Shown here piece by piece: positions 32,277 to 41,861 of a DNA stretch of 64,000 nucleotides. Within the stretch, counting starts at the first letter, position 1. The number at the start of each line of letters is the position of its first letter. Where the stretch lies: contig CM119263.1 in the NCBI GenBank assembly GCA_051294375.1, positions 20,798,115 to 20,862,114 on the forward strand, read 5' to 3'. The notes beneath the pieces are model-generated. The model was not told where the DNA came from, did no database searches, and saw only the letters and a list, made by a program, of their open reading frames with translations. Position numbers and translations under genes: made by a program. This DNA is from Paraspadella gotoi (lineage: Eukaryota; Chaetognatha).

Positions 32277-32316
<40 letters not shown>

Positions 32317-32330
32317 TTCTCTCTCTCTCA
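32277..32330. repeat. (CT)n tract
   Basis: CT simple repeat. Confidence 0.9.
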
Positions 32331-32364
32331 CACCCTTCCTATGAGATATGTCATCTCCCAAATC

Positions 32365-32535
32365 CTCCGCCCCGCAGGGTGGCTCTAGGGGCGGTCCCAG
32401 GGGGCAGACTATTCCAGGGGGAGCAGCAAAATGGTCATTGAGGGGGCGCCCCTAATAGACCCCTGGGGCCAAAAAGAGCCTGCCCCTGGGGGAAACCCCT
32501 TGGGGAGCAAAAAAGTGCTCCCCCAGGGGCGAGTT
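32365..32535. repeat. GC-rich block of CCCCTGGGG-type palindromes
   Basis: Dense CCCAGGGGGC, CCAGGGGGAG, CCCCTGGGG, CCCCTGGGGG and CCCCCAGGGG words in otherwise AT-rich DNA. A related block flanks the 71-bp array at 34265-34315 and 34680-34855. Confidence 0.75.
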
Positions 32536-32599
32536 AAAGAGAGAGCAAAGTTTAGATAAGAAAATATACTTTCTGACAATGTTATCGTATCTGAGAATA

Positions 32600-32648
32600 T
32601 CTCTCCCTGTCTGTTACTCTCTCTTTCTCTCTTTCTCTTTCTCTCTTA

Positions 32649-32728
<80 letters not shown>

Positions 32729-32812
32729 TTTTTTCTCTTTTTCTTTTTCTCTCTTTTTTTTCTCTTTCTTTTTCTCTCTCTATCTCTTTCTCTCTCTCTA
32801 TCTTACAAGACT
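32600..32812. repeat. Long (CT)n / (CTTT)n tract
   Basis: About 200 bp of CT and CTTT simple repeat. Confidence 0.95.
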
Positions 32813-32819
32813 TGTTTTA

Positions 32820-33718
32820 TATAACTGAAAAAATGTACATTTTTTTCAAATTATTGTTAACTCGTTTATTCCATATTTTATCTAAAAATTATAATATTTG
32901 TATTTTTGAACTTAATTATTTTATTTCAATTAAAAGATATAGAAACAAGTTTGATCAAACAATGTATGACGTGGCCACAATAATTTAGTGGTAAAAAGCT
33001 AATCAGTCATCTGTCTTTTTTTTTTCCTTTTTTTTTTTTGATGGACATACTGATGGACTGATAGAGAGAGACATAATTTTTTAAAAAAATATTCATAATT
33101 TGATGTTCAAAAAAGAATTAAATAAATCATAAATAAACAAATAATGGGCGGTAATTGACAGACCTACTTTGTGAATTATGGAGTCCCAAAAAAAACCAAA
33201 AAAACTATTTATCAAGATTTTTAATTTGTGATCAACATTAAATGAGTTCCACATCATGAAATAAATTTTTTTCATTGTAATTAATAATTATCAGATTGTA
33301 GATTGCCTCAGATGAACTCACGTTGTTGAGGAAAGGCTGATGGTTTGAGAGAGAGAGTGAGCAAAACTTTATATCTAGCTCAATCATACACTTTTCTACT
33401 CACACACAAGATTTCATTCCAATCCATATATCTAATCACGAATAATTTGAGTTTAATTCTACCCACACACAAAATTTTATCTTAATTCATCTATGAAATT
33501 TTAAATAGTAGAATAAAGAGTAAGATGGTTTTAATTTTTTAATTCACTTATAAAAATAATTAATTAATTAATTAATTATTAATATCAGTCTTTAAGTCCG
33601 TCCCACATTAGCAAAAGTGTGCAAGTGAAAGTGAAAGTCATATTTACTTGAATGTTATTAAAAATTTTTTCTCACTCTTTCTCTCTTTCTATTTCTCACA
33701 GATGAAATTAATAATTAG
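32820..33718. other. AT-rich stretch with minus-strand Helentron-like body
   Basis: AACAAGTTTGATCAAACAAT near 32945 resembles the reversed 3' end, and CTCAATCATACACTTTTCTA ... (33375-33500) is the reversed body unit of that family. No gene is seen. Confidence 0.5.
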
Positions 33719-33737
33719 CTAATTGTTAAGTTTATTG

Positions 33738-34105
33738 TTAACCAAATTATGCAAGTTGACCAAATTATCCAAGTTGTCCAAATTATGCAAGTTGACCAAA
33801 TTATGTAAGTTGACCAAATTATGCAAGTTGACTAAATTATGCAAGTTGACCAAATTATAACAGTTGACCAAATTATAAAAGTTTACCAAATTATAAAAGT
33901 TTACCATATTATGAAAGTTTACTAAATTATAAAGGTTAACCAAATTATGTAAGTTGACTAAATTATTCAAAAAATGACCAAATTATGCCAGTTGACCAAA
34001 TTGTTATAGTTGACCAAATTATGAAAGTTTACCAAATTCTAAAAGTTGACCAAATTATATCAGTTGACCAAATTATGTCAATTGACCAAATTATGCATAT
34101 TGGTG
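33738..34105 (+). repeat. 18-bp minisatellite, unit GTTGACCAAATTATGCAA
   Basis: About twenty degenerate units. The same family occurs at 19665-19860 and 28745-28945, with a GTTGAAAAAATTATGCAA variant at 50720-51210 and 51985-52255. Confidence 0.9.
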
Positions 34106-34195
34106 TGGGCGCAGCTATTGGTTCATTGATTGATTAATGGAAGTGAAAAATATTATTTTTAATTGTATATTTTATTTTATTAAAAGATGAAAAAA

Positions 34196-34256
34196 GAAAA
34201 GAGATAGAGAAAGAGAGAGAGAGAGGGAGAGAGAGAGAGAGAAGAGAGGGAGAGAG
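34196..34256. repeat. (GA)n tract
   Basis: GA simple repeat. Confidence 0.9.
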
Positions 34257-34315
34257 AAATAGGAGGGAGAGCCATTCCAGGGGGCAGGCAAATTCATGCC
34301 CTTGGGGGCCACCCC

Positions 34316-34670
34316 ACTGAGAAAGCTTGTATAGAGAGACCTCCAGGTTAAACTCCCGCTCTTCTCCGGACCCACCAATCGCCTACACTGAGAAAGCTTG
34401 TATAGAGAGACCTCCAGGTTAAACTCCCGCTCTTCTCCGGACCCACCAATCGCCTACACTGAGAAAGCTTGTATAGAGAGACCTCCAGGTTAAACTCCCG
34501 CTCTTCTCCGGACCCACCAATCGCCTACACTGAGAAAGCTTGTATAGAGAGACCTCCAGGTTAAACTCCCGCTCTTCTCCGGACCCACCAATCGCCTACA
34601 CTGAGAAAGCTTGTATAGAGAGACCTCCAGGTTAAACTCCCGCTCTTCTCGGGACCCACCAATCGCCTAT
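34316..34670. repeat. Five tandem copies of a 71-bp unit
   Basis: Units start at 34316, 34387, 34458, 34529 and 34600 with ACTGAGAAAGCTTGTATAGA and end at GCCTAC. They are essentially identical; the last has TCTCGGGACC in place of TCTCCGGACC. The near-identity implies recent amplification or homogenisation. The array sits inside a GC-rich CCCCTGGGG-type block. Confidence 0.95.
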
Positions 34671-34674
34671 AGGG

Positions 34675-34860
34675 GAAAGGGGAAAGGTTTTTCTAGCCCC
34701 TGGGGGATTCCCCTGGAGTGGCCCCTTGGGGCCCAAAAAAAGAGGCTACAGGGGGCCGCCCCCAGGCAGTAAGGATTTGCTTGCCCCCCGGGGCCGCCCC
34801 GAGGGGCCACCCCGCGGGGCCGCCCCTAGCAGCGCCCCCGGGGGAGGCGATTCTGAAGGA
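34675..34860. repeat. GC-rich CCCCTGGGG-type block, right of the 71-bp array
   Basis: Contains CCCTGGGGGATTCCCCTGG, GGCCCCTTGGGGCC and CCCCGGGGCCGCCCCG words. A short frame here (from 34718) reflects composition only. Confidence 0.75.
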
Positions 34861-34917
34861 TGACATACTTGCTTCCTATGCACAAACTTCAACTCTATTT
34901 TCACAAACTGTTAAACG

Positions 34918-34952
34918 CTGATGAAAGCTTGAAAAACAAGCCAAAACATGTC
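34918..34952 (+). ncRNA. Hammerhead-like motif with damaged GAAA box
   Basis: CTGATGA (34918-34924), stem II GCTTG/CAAGC, then CAAAACATGTC where CGAAACATGTC is expected. The lost G predicts loss of activity. Confidence 0.55.
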
Positions 34953-35104
34953 TGTTTTTATATAAATAAAATTCGTTGCAAACTAAAACTTTTTCAATCT
35001 CTAAAGATTAATTCACGTGATGTTAAAGATAGTTTCTGATAAAAACGTTGTAAACGAACTTGCTTGGTTAATTTATAAAACCTTAATAAAATAACCAAAG
35101 CATG

Positions 35105-35345
35105 AAGAGACAGTAATTATTTATAAGCGTTAATGACAGAACCGTTCAATATAAGCAGTCCCTGAGCTTTGGATCAGGCTGTAACACCATATTACAGGCG
35201 GTTTAAGCGCCCCGTCCCTCTTAACTGCTAGGCGGCCACCGGGCTAGAACCCCGGACCTTTGGGTTGGGACGCGAATGACTTGCCTTTGGCACAAATGGC
35301 CGCTAATGAACGGTTGGTGAATTTTAGTCTAACATATATAATTTT
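35105..35345 (-). repeat. tRNA-derived SINE, family 1, copy
   Basis: Read on the minus strand: a tRNA-like head with TGTGCCAAAGGCAAGTC (A box) and GGGGTTCTAGCCC (B box), then a core with GACGGGGCGCTTAAACCGCC, a TGTTACAGCCTGATCC stretch and CAGGGACTGC. The core recurs at 35570-35785, 54765-54915 and 56470-56660. Confidence 0.75.
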
Positions 35346-35569
35346 TATATTGGTTGTACCAATTTCATATATTGGTTCTACCAATTTCATACATCTCCCC
35401 CCCCATAGGGAGAAGTCTGTTGTGTCTCTTCAGTGAATTGTTGTTGTTGGTGGAAAGTTCGTCACCAAGTTGAGGCATGTCGCCTGATGGCGGAAAGTGC
35501 ATCGCCAGGTTGAAGCATGTCGCCTGAAAGTGTTGTTGTTGCTGTTGTGTTTGGAAGTCGGACTCACCA

Positions 35570-35785
35570 TGAAGAGACAGTAATTATTGTTATGTGTTAA
35601 TGACAGAACCGTTCAATATAAGCAGTCCCTGAGCTTCGGATCAGGCTGTAACACTGTGTTACAGGCGGGTTAAGCGCCCCGTCCTCTTAACTGCTAGGCG
35701 GCCACCGGGGTTGGGAGACGAATGACTTGCCTCCGGCACCAATGGCCGCTGATGAACGGTTGGTGGATTTTAGTCTACCATAAGC
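35570..35785 (-). repeat. tRNA-derived SINE, family 1, copy lacking part of the B-box region
   Basis: Same core as the neighbouring copy, but GGCGGCCACCGG passes straight into GGTTGGGAGACGAATG, so the segment containing the B box is missing. Confidence 0.75.
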
Positions 35786-35789
35786 ATAT

Positions 35790-37054
35790 AGATATTCCAA
35801 CTGCTTTTGCCAGCAAGCAATTACAATATCTATATCACATACCATTGTAAAATAGTAAACATTAACATCAAATATGAATAAAGTAAACAAACATTAACAA
35901 TGTAAAATATTCTTTGTTAAAGACCAAAGAAATTCAAAGTGGAGAGATTCTAGAAATAGAATTTGTAACAATTATTACTAGTGTTCTCTAGTAGTTTATA
36001 GTCATCTTTTGTTTTAATATACAAATAGTATCATATAGTACAATCATAAGTATAGAAATGGAATATTTATTTTGTAACAAGGCATTGTGACTCAGAAATC
36101 TCAGGAGCAAATCCCGGTATGAATGAAGTCTTTTATTTAAATTTTGAAATAATTGTTTGTAAGTTTATAAAAGTTAGCATTAGTTAATAGTTGTCTCCGG
36201 ATCAATAATAACACCTGACGCTGACGCCTCGAGCTGATATGAAAAGATTGAGGAGGGATCGAATCCTACATTACCTATATTTATTATTTAATAAGGCGGG
36301 CCAAAATTGAACACTTTTTGAATTAGTTCATTGGGATGTTGCACTGAAGCTTTTAAATTTTTATTTATATATAACAAATAACAAATTTTTTGTAAAAAAA
36401 TTATATTTTTTAAGTAACTTTAAGGTATTGAACTAAAGATTATAAAAAAAATTATCTAATATTTTGCAAGTTGGAATATTTTGTTTTTGATGTAAAAAAG
36501 GTTGTGAGTTAACACTATACACATCTTTAGGCTTTTTCCCCCCTCTTGATGACTGTAAAATATCCCAGTTATCTAAAAAAAATTTAAAAACATTATAAGC
36601 TCGTGACAAAGTTATTACCAATTATGAAACAAAATTTTAATTTTTTAAATTACCAAAATGTGACTTTATAGTGCGTTTTTTTGCCCCACAATCGTTCTGA
36701 TTCTTCGAGTTCTATAAACAGATGTAACATGGGAAACGACTTTTATGAATTTCCCATCCCTAATAACTTGTTTATGCATGACAAATCTGCAACAAGCTTG
36801 TAAGGGATAGTCCACAATGAAATTTCAGTTTATTTAAGATGATGCTTAAGTTTTTTTTCGTCTCTGTGACGGGCGAACAAGCTAATATTAATATTCGCTT
36901 CACTCCAGATTCCTATAAAATAATATGAATTAAACAATAATTAAAATTGCTGATTATACATTAATAATAGGTAGGACGAATTACAAATTTTTAGAATTAT
37001 ACTGCTGTTATAATATTTTCTTTATCGTTTGTTTTTTAGATTTAAAGAAATTAT
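35790..37054. other. AT-rich stretch, no gene seen
   Basis: GGATCGAATCCTAC near 36246 resembles a lone B box but has no A box or cloverleaf. No frame or array is supported. Confidence 0.5.
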
Positions 37055-37160
37055 GGTGGACTAAAATCCACCAACCGTTCATCAGCGGCCATTGGTGCCG
37101 GAGGCAAGTCATTCGCCACCCAACCCAGAGGTCCGGTGGTCGCCTAGCAGTTAATATAGT
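37055..37160 (+). repeat. tRNA-derived SINE, family 1, head only
   Basis: GACTAAAATCCACCAACCGT, TGGTGCCGGAGGCAAGTC (A box) and GAGGTCCGGTGG, ending at AGCAGTTAATA. It is truncated before the core. Confidence 0.7.
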
Positions 37161-38135
37161 AAAACAAGTAATCTTGCAATTTTTCATAATATGAAGGATT
37201 GAAATATTAAAGCCGACACATGTCCGTTTTTCTAAATGAAAAATAAAAATCGTTGTCCAAAACTTATTTCAAATATTTCTCTAAATATAAAATAATACTT
37301 AATTCAGTTACGACGGAGAAACTCAATTCGTCACTTTCCTGTTGAAAGAAAGAGAGACAGCAAAAGATAATAAGAAAGAAAGATAGACAGGGAAATAAAT
37401 AGAGAGAGACAGAGAGAGAGAAAAAGACAGAGAAAAAAAATAATAAAAAAAAGGAAAGGGAGAGAGAGTGAGAGAGAGAGAGACTAAGAGAGAGTAGTTT
37501 TAAAACAATCTTCGTGCTTCCTAAAAGGGTAATTCTGGCACCCTATACTGTCGTGTTCATTGCAGATGTAGAAAATACACGACGCATCTCCTGATTGCAA
37601 TTACTGTTCTTTGTTTGTAAAAATTAAGTTATTTTTATTAATAACTCAACAGTGCTAAGTCGTAGAAAGTTGAGAGTGGTCTTAAATTAAAGCTCTTGTC
37701 GCGTAGATAATGTTTGATGTATAACAATATAATTTTATGTGACATTTGTAAAAATTAAGTTCTTCGTTCAGAGGTAAGTAAAAAAAAACAAAAAAACTTT
37801 TAAAAAAAAAACCCTGCCTTTACCAGGAATTTGCTAACCTATCACAGGGAGTGCCTCATAGGTGTACTTTAAAATTTTGCAGGTTTCCAAGATGGCACTT
37901 TTTTTGTTTCTTTTATATCATCTCTGCCTACCGTGTAGAGGCCAAACTTTGTCAATGGGTGGGTCAGAAGTTTGATTTGGGAACCTTTCCAAATGAAAAC
38001 TTCATAACATTTCTGAGAAAAACTTTCAATGGACCAAAATTTTCTAAATGGCTATAAGCATTAGTAATTATTTTTTTAATATTTATTTATAGATAGGAAA
38101 TGTAATTTTTTTAAAAATTTTGTATTTTAAAAGCA
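37161..38135. other. No gene seen; hammerhead-family end fragment and GA-rich block
   Basis: GCCGACACATGTCCG near 37211 and AAAATCGTTGTCC near 37244 resemble a foldback end. A GA-rich block follows at 37345-37490. A 68-codon frame at 37851-38057 has no support. Confidence 0.45.
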
Positions 38136-38795
38136 GATTCAGATAGCTCATAAAAAGTTGTCTACACAAAGTATAATTCTTTTTTTCAATATTTTGATGA
38201 TAAGTGGGCTCAAAAAAAACTTGGGAAAAACCTTAAAAAATCATCATCATCATCAACATCCGATTTTTTTAGCAGTTTTTACTAATTTTAAGTAATAAAA
38301 CATCAAAATTTTAAAATGTTGTAATTATATTTTTTGCTTAACTTTTTAAGCTCTATCAGAATCAATTAAAAAAACTTAAAATATCCAAAAACAAATTTTG
38401 ACATTATATAGCAATATAATAATATTAATTAGCAAATTACTCATGGTTCGGAACATTTTTGCAAAAAAAATTTTATTACAATAATTAATACCAATAATGG
38501 ATTAGTTTAATGCTGTTCCCATTAAAATTTGAATTTGGTCGGCTACCGCTATTTTAAGAACGGATTTCTATAGAGCTTAAAAAGTTAAATGAAGGTTAGT
38601 ACTACAATTTTTTAAAATTTTGACAATAAATTGGTTGAAAATAGAAAAAACCTTAAAAAATCATCATCATCATCAGCTGAATTTCATTGTTTTTTTTTAA
38701 ATTTTCATCAATAAAACAAAATAATTTTAATCTATTAAAAAAATTGAAAAATTTAAAAACAATTTTAAACTTTATATAGCAATAAAATAATCTTT
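38136..38795 (+). repeat. Two diverged tandem copies of a ~430-bp AT-rich repeat
   Basis: Both copies hold AAACCTTAAAAAATCATCAT followed by CATCATCA (38230 and 38650), then a TTATATAGCAATA block (38405 and 38772). Confidence 0.65.
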
Positions 38796-38904
38796 AAATG
38801 CTTCCGTGTGTTAATTAATAAGATAAATTTTAAAAATTATTTTCATTTTCATTATCTCTATCAGTCACTTAACCATTATTTATTTGAGAGAACTTCTAGT
38901 TTTC

Positions 38905-38955
38905 AACCTGTTTCGGCCTTTGACGTTAATTAACCGCTGACTTTCTTCAGTATTC
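38905..38955 (-). ncRNA. Degenerate hammerhead-like motif
   Basis: Minus strand: CTGAAGA, a long imperfect stem, then GGCCGAAACAGG. The core is mutated. Confidence 0.35.
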
Positions 38956-39052
38956 AAAAAACAAGAAGACAACAACATCAACCACAAGATACCCCCTAAA
39001 CTAAAGAGACATTAAACAATTTTACATCTTCGTCTTCTCTATTGTTATTACT

Positions 39053-39673
39053 TTTTAGTCGGATCTGCTAATAAGCAGATCCCGACTCTATAATTCACTT
39101 TGTCAGTCCGTTGGTCCGCCCCCTCAATCTTGTCGGGCATTAACTTATTTCATGTCAGAACATCGAATTATGATTAATTATGCAAAAAAATATGTCCATC
39201 CGTACGTCCGTCCGTCCATCCATCCATCCGCTCGTTCCACCTTAACAAAAAACACCAATTACTGTGATTGGATAGATGGATTGAAATGAAATTTTGTATG
39301 TGGTTAGGGAAGTGTATGATTGAGCTGGATAAGAAGTTTCGAAGGAATCGTCCGAGTGGAAATGAGTTTAAATGGAAAAAAAAACCTGTTTCACTAATTG
39401 ATTATGCTTCTTTTTCTTTTTATATTAAATGTAAATGCAAGATGTATTAATTAATCAAATAATTAATTATTTAAATAGTCAATTAGTCAATTAATGAAAC
39501 AATTATTAATTAATCAGTCAATTAATCAATCAAAACAAACATTTTGGATCAAGTTAATTAATTACTTATTAATTAATTAATTAACTTGAATTTATTAATT
39601 ATTAATTTATTAATTATTTAATTACCGATAATGATCATGGGCAGATCCGACATTGTTTGCTCAAACTTGTTTA
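39053..39673 (+). mobile_element. Helentron-like non-autonomous element, both ends present
   Basis: The 5' end TTTTTAGTCGGATCTGC (39053-39068) pairs as a hairpin with GCAGATCCCGAC (39075-39086), followed by TCTATAAT and short CGTCCGTCC repeats. The body shares units with 28380-28690. The 3' end has GCAGATCCGAC (39641-39651), an inverted copy of the 5' GTCGGATCTGC, then the small stem-loop GTTTGCTCAAAC (39655-39666) and TTGTTT. Subterminal inverted repeats, inner short repeats and a 3' stem-loop are the layout known for Helentron-associated (DINE/HINE) elements. Confidence 0.6.
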
Positions 39674-39844
39674 TTTCCTTCCTTCTCCTCCTTTTTTGCG
39701 TCCTCTTAATTCCTCGTCCTTCTACCAAAATTTGCATAATCCGATTCAAATTGATGTTAATGACTCGAGGTTAAGGAAAACGAGGAAGGGGGGGAGATAG
39801 GGACTAAGATTTTAGCGGGCATTGCGCAGTTTAAGACATCCATC

Positions 39845-40080
39845 CCTTAGATGTGACCTGGTGGCTCATAGAGTGACCCATTTGGTACCGGGATTGGTCA
39901 CCAAGATGGTACCAAACCTATGGGACGATTGAGGACGGCCGGAAACCGCCGAGGTTATGTTTGTTTGCTGGCAAAGAACTTTCAAACTTTCAAAGATCTT
40001 TAGCCAACTTTGGGACTCAACCAGAAAATGTGTAATGATACAAAAGATCGAAGATTTCATTCCTGCCCTCGACATTTCGT
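39845..40080 (+). repeat. tRNA-like SINE copy, family 2
   Basis: GTGACCTGGTGGCTCATAGA and GGTACCGGGATTGG match the head of 9688-9935, and a GAGGACGGCCGGAAACCGCC block follows. Confidence 0.5.
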
Positions 40081-41130
40081 ATCGGAATATGTAAACCTCA
40101 TTCTAATCTAATCCCTTTCGAAACTCGTTCGAGAAAGTAAACGAATATCAACGTCAAAGCAATTAAGTTAAATGTTTATTTAATTGGTAATGAAAAAATT
40201 ATAAAAAACACACACGATTCTGTTTTTAAACCAAATACACGCAGCGGGGATCGAAAATAAAAAAAAATTAGATCTCTCGATCGGAAATCGAGATGGTCGG
40301 TATTTCTAAAATGAGAACGACTACTTGTAGAAAACACGTCTGTCAGTGCGTTACGACATACGAAATATAAGATATGGAGAGAAAATTGGAAATGGGGAGG
40401 AGAGAGGGGGGCGGAGGTTTAGCGGCAAATGCCCTTCAACAAATTTATATAAAATTGATCTAAAATCTGAAAGGAACAGTTTTTCAAGTTAAGTCAATTT
40501 TTTTTATTTTCATGCGGTTGAATATTTTGGGTATTTGAAAATTTTGTAAAAATTCAAAGTAAAGTCAGTTGTAAATTACTATTGGCTAAGAAGTAAATAC
40601 AATTAACGTTATGCCATATCTTCGATTGATCTGTTTATATCGATCAAACTATTGATTATACATTAGATACGTACTTACGAATGAAGTTTAAGCTACAAAA
40701 ATATTATTATTGTCCATTAAGTTTGTCCATCCGACAAGTATGAAAAGTTTATGTGAATGAGATTTAAAGTATTAAAACTTTTTTTTTTAAATACTCGTTT
40801 TCAAGATTAATTAGGTTCATTCATTAATGGAAAAAAGCTAAACTTGACGCCGCATCGTCGTTCAATCTCATTTTCTATCAACGCGCGTTTCATCACCATC
40901 CCTTTAAGGCAAAAGCGGTTTTCACAGAGTTCATAGACTTGAGAGAAGATTTTTCCTGAGCAAATCAAATTTATTTTTTCTTGTTTTTTTCTTGGAATAA
41001 AAAAAGTTCGACGATCCCTAAACGAGGAACGACGACCGCGCGGTGTCGCAGCCGTAGGGCCATCGCGGCAACCGCAGTTCCGCCGCGGCAGGGCAGTCAC
41101 GACGCCGCCGCTGCAGAAAGGGTAGGAGCT
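40081..41130. other. 3' flank of the LRR-like gene
   Basis: On the minus strand an AATAAA lies at 40970-40975, about 155 nt past the stop codon, and could serve polyadenylation. A GC-rich patch at 41010-41120 lies in the likely 3' UTR. Nothing else is recognised. Confidence 0.45.
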
Positions 41131-41331
41131 TCACCCGTTGGGCGTGACGAAGCACCACTCCCCGTTGTCGAGGCTGTAAAAGTCGAGGGCGGGAAAGCGG
41201 GCGAGCCAATCCGGTTTGGCGCGAAACCGACTTCCGGTCAAATCGATCATCTTCATGTTGACGAAGATACGAGACGAAGATTCGGGGAGAAAATCAATCA
41301 CGTGACACTCCGCAAAGTCAAACTTTTCAAC
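41131..41331 (-). CDS. Exon 9 of the LRR-like gene with stop
   Basis: A pyrimidine-rich acceptor (TTTTCCTCCAAG) leads to VEKFDFAECHVIDFLPESSS ... MIDLTGSRFRAKPDWLARFP and GEWCFVTPNG, then TGA at 41133-41131. The protein stops just inside a fifth W-x-F-V. Confidence 0.85.
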   Translation of the reverse strand, partial: VEKFDFAECHVIDFLPESSSRIFVNMKMIDLTGSRFRAKPDWLARFPALDFYSLDNGEWCFVTPNG

Positions 41332-41817
41332 CTTGGAGGAAAAGAATGTGAGAGTGGGAGGGAAGAGAAGGGAGGGTAGGGTAGGGGAGAGGGAGGGAGG
41401 GAGAGAGAAGGAAGAGGGAGAGATAGAGTCGGAGGGGGGTTTAAGGAATGAAAAGGGATAATGATAATGATAGTGAAGAAAAAATGAGAAAAAAACGCGA
41501 AAAAAGGGAAGCGGGGATCCAATCCTCACTTTTCCCGCCTCCTTCTCCCCAACTTCGCTCATGACCCAAACGATGAATTTCCCCTTGCAGTTGGTCCACT
41601 TGCTGCTCTTGACCAACTCTTGCAGGTTGAGCTTGCCAGCCTCTTTCCGCAGGCTCTCTTCAAGGTTGTGTTTGCTGATGACAAAGTGCCAGTGTTTGGC
41701 CTTCAATTTGAGCCACTTTAGCCCTGAGGGTGGAGAAAAAAGATGTATGTCATTTGAAGCTATTAATTAATAGTATTAAATTTTATTTTAAAATTATATA
41801 CATATCTCCCCCCTCTT

Positions 41818-41861
<44 letters not shown>

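Noticed and set aside
34316-34670. 71-bp units as a small-RNA or tRNA gene array
   Set aside because: No cloverleaf, pol III boxes or known RNA motif in the unit.
36190-36265. Possible tRNA gene around GGATCGAATCCTAC
   Set aside because: Only a B-box-like word; no A box, acceptor stem or anticodon arm can be formed.
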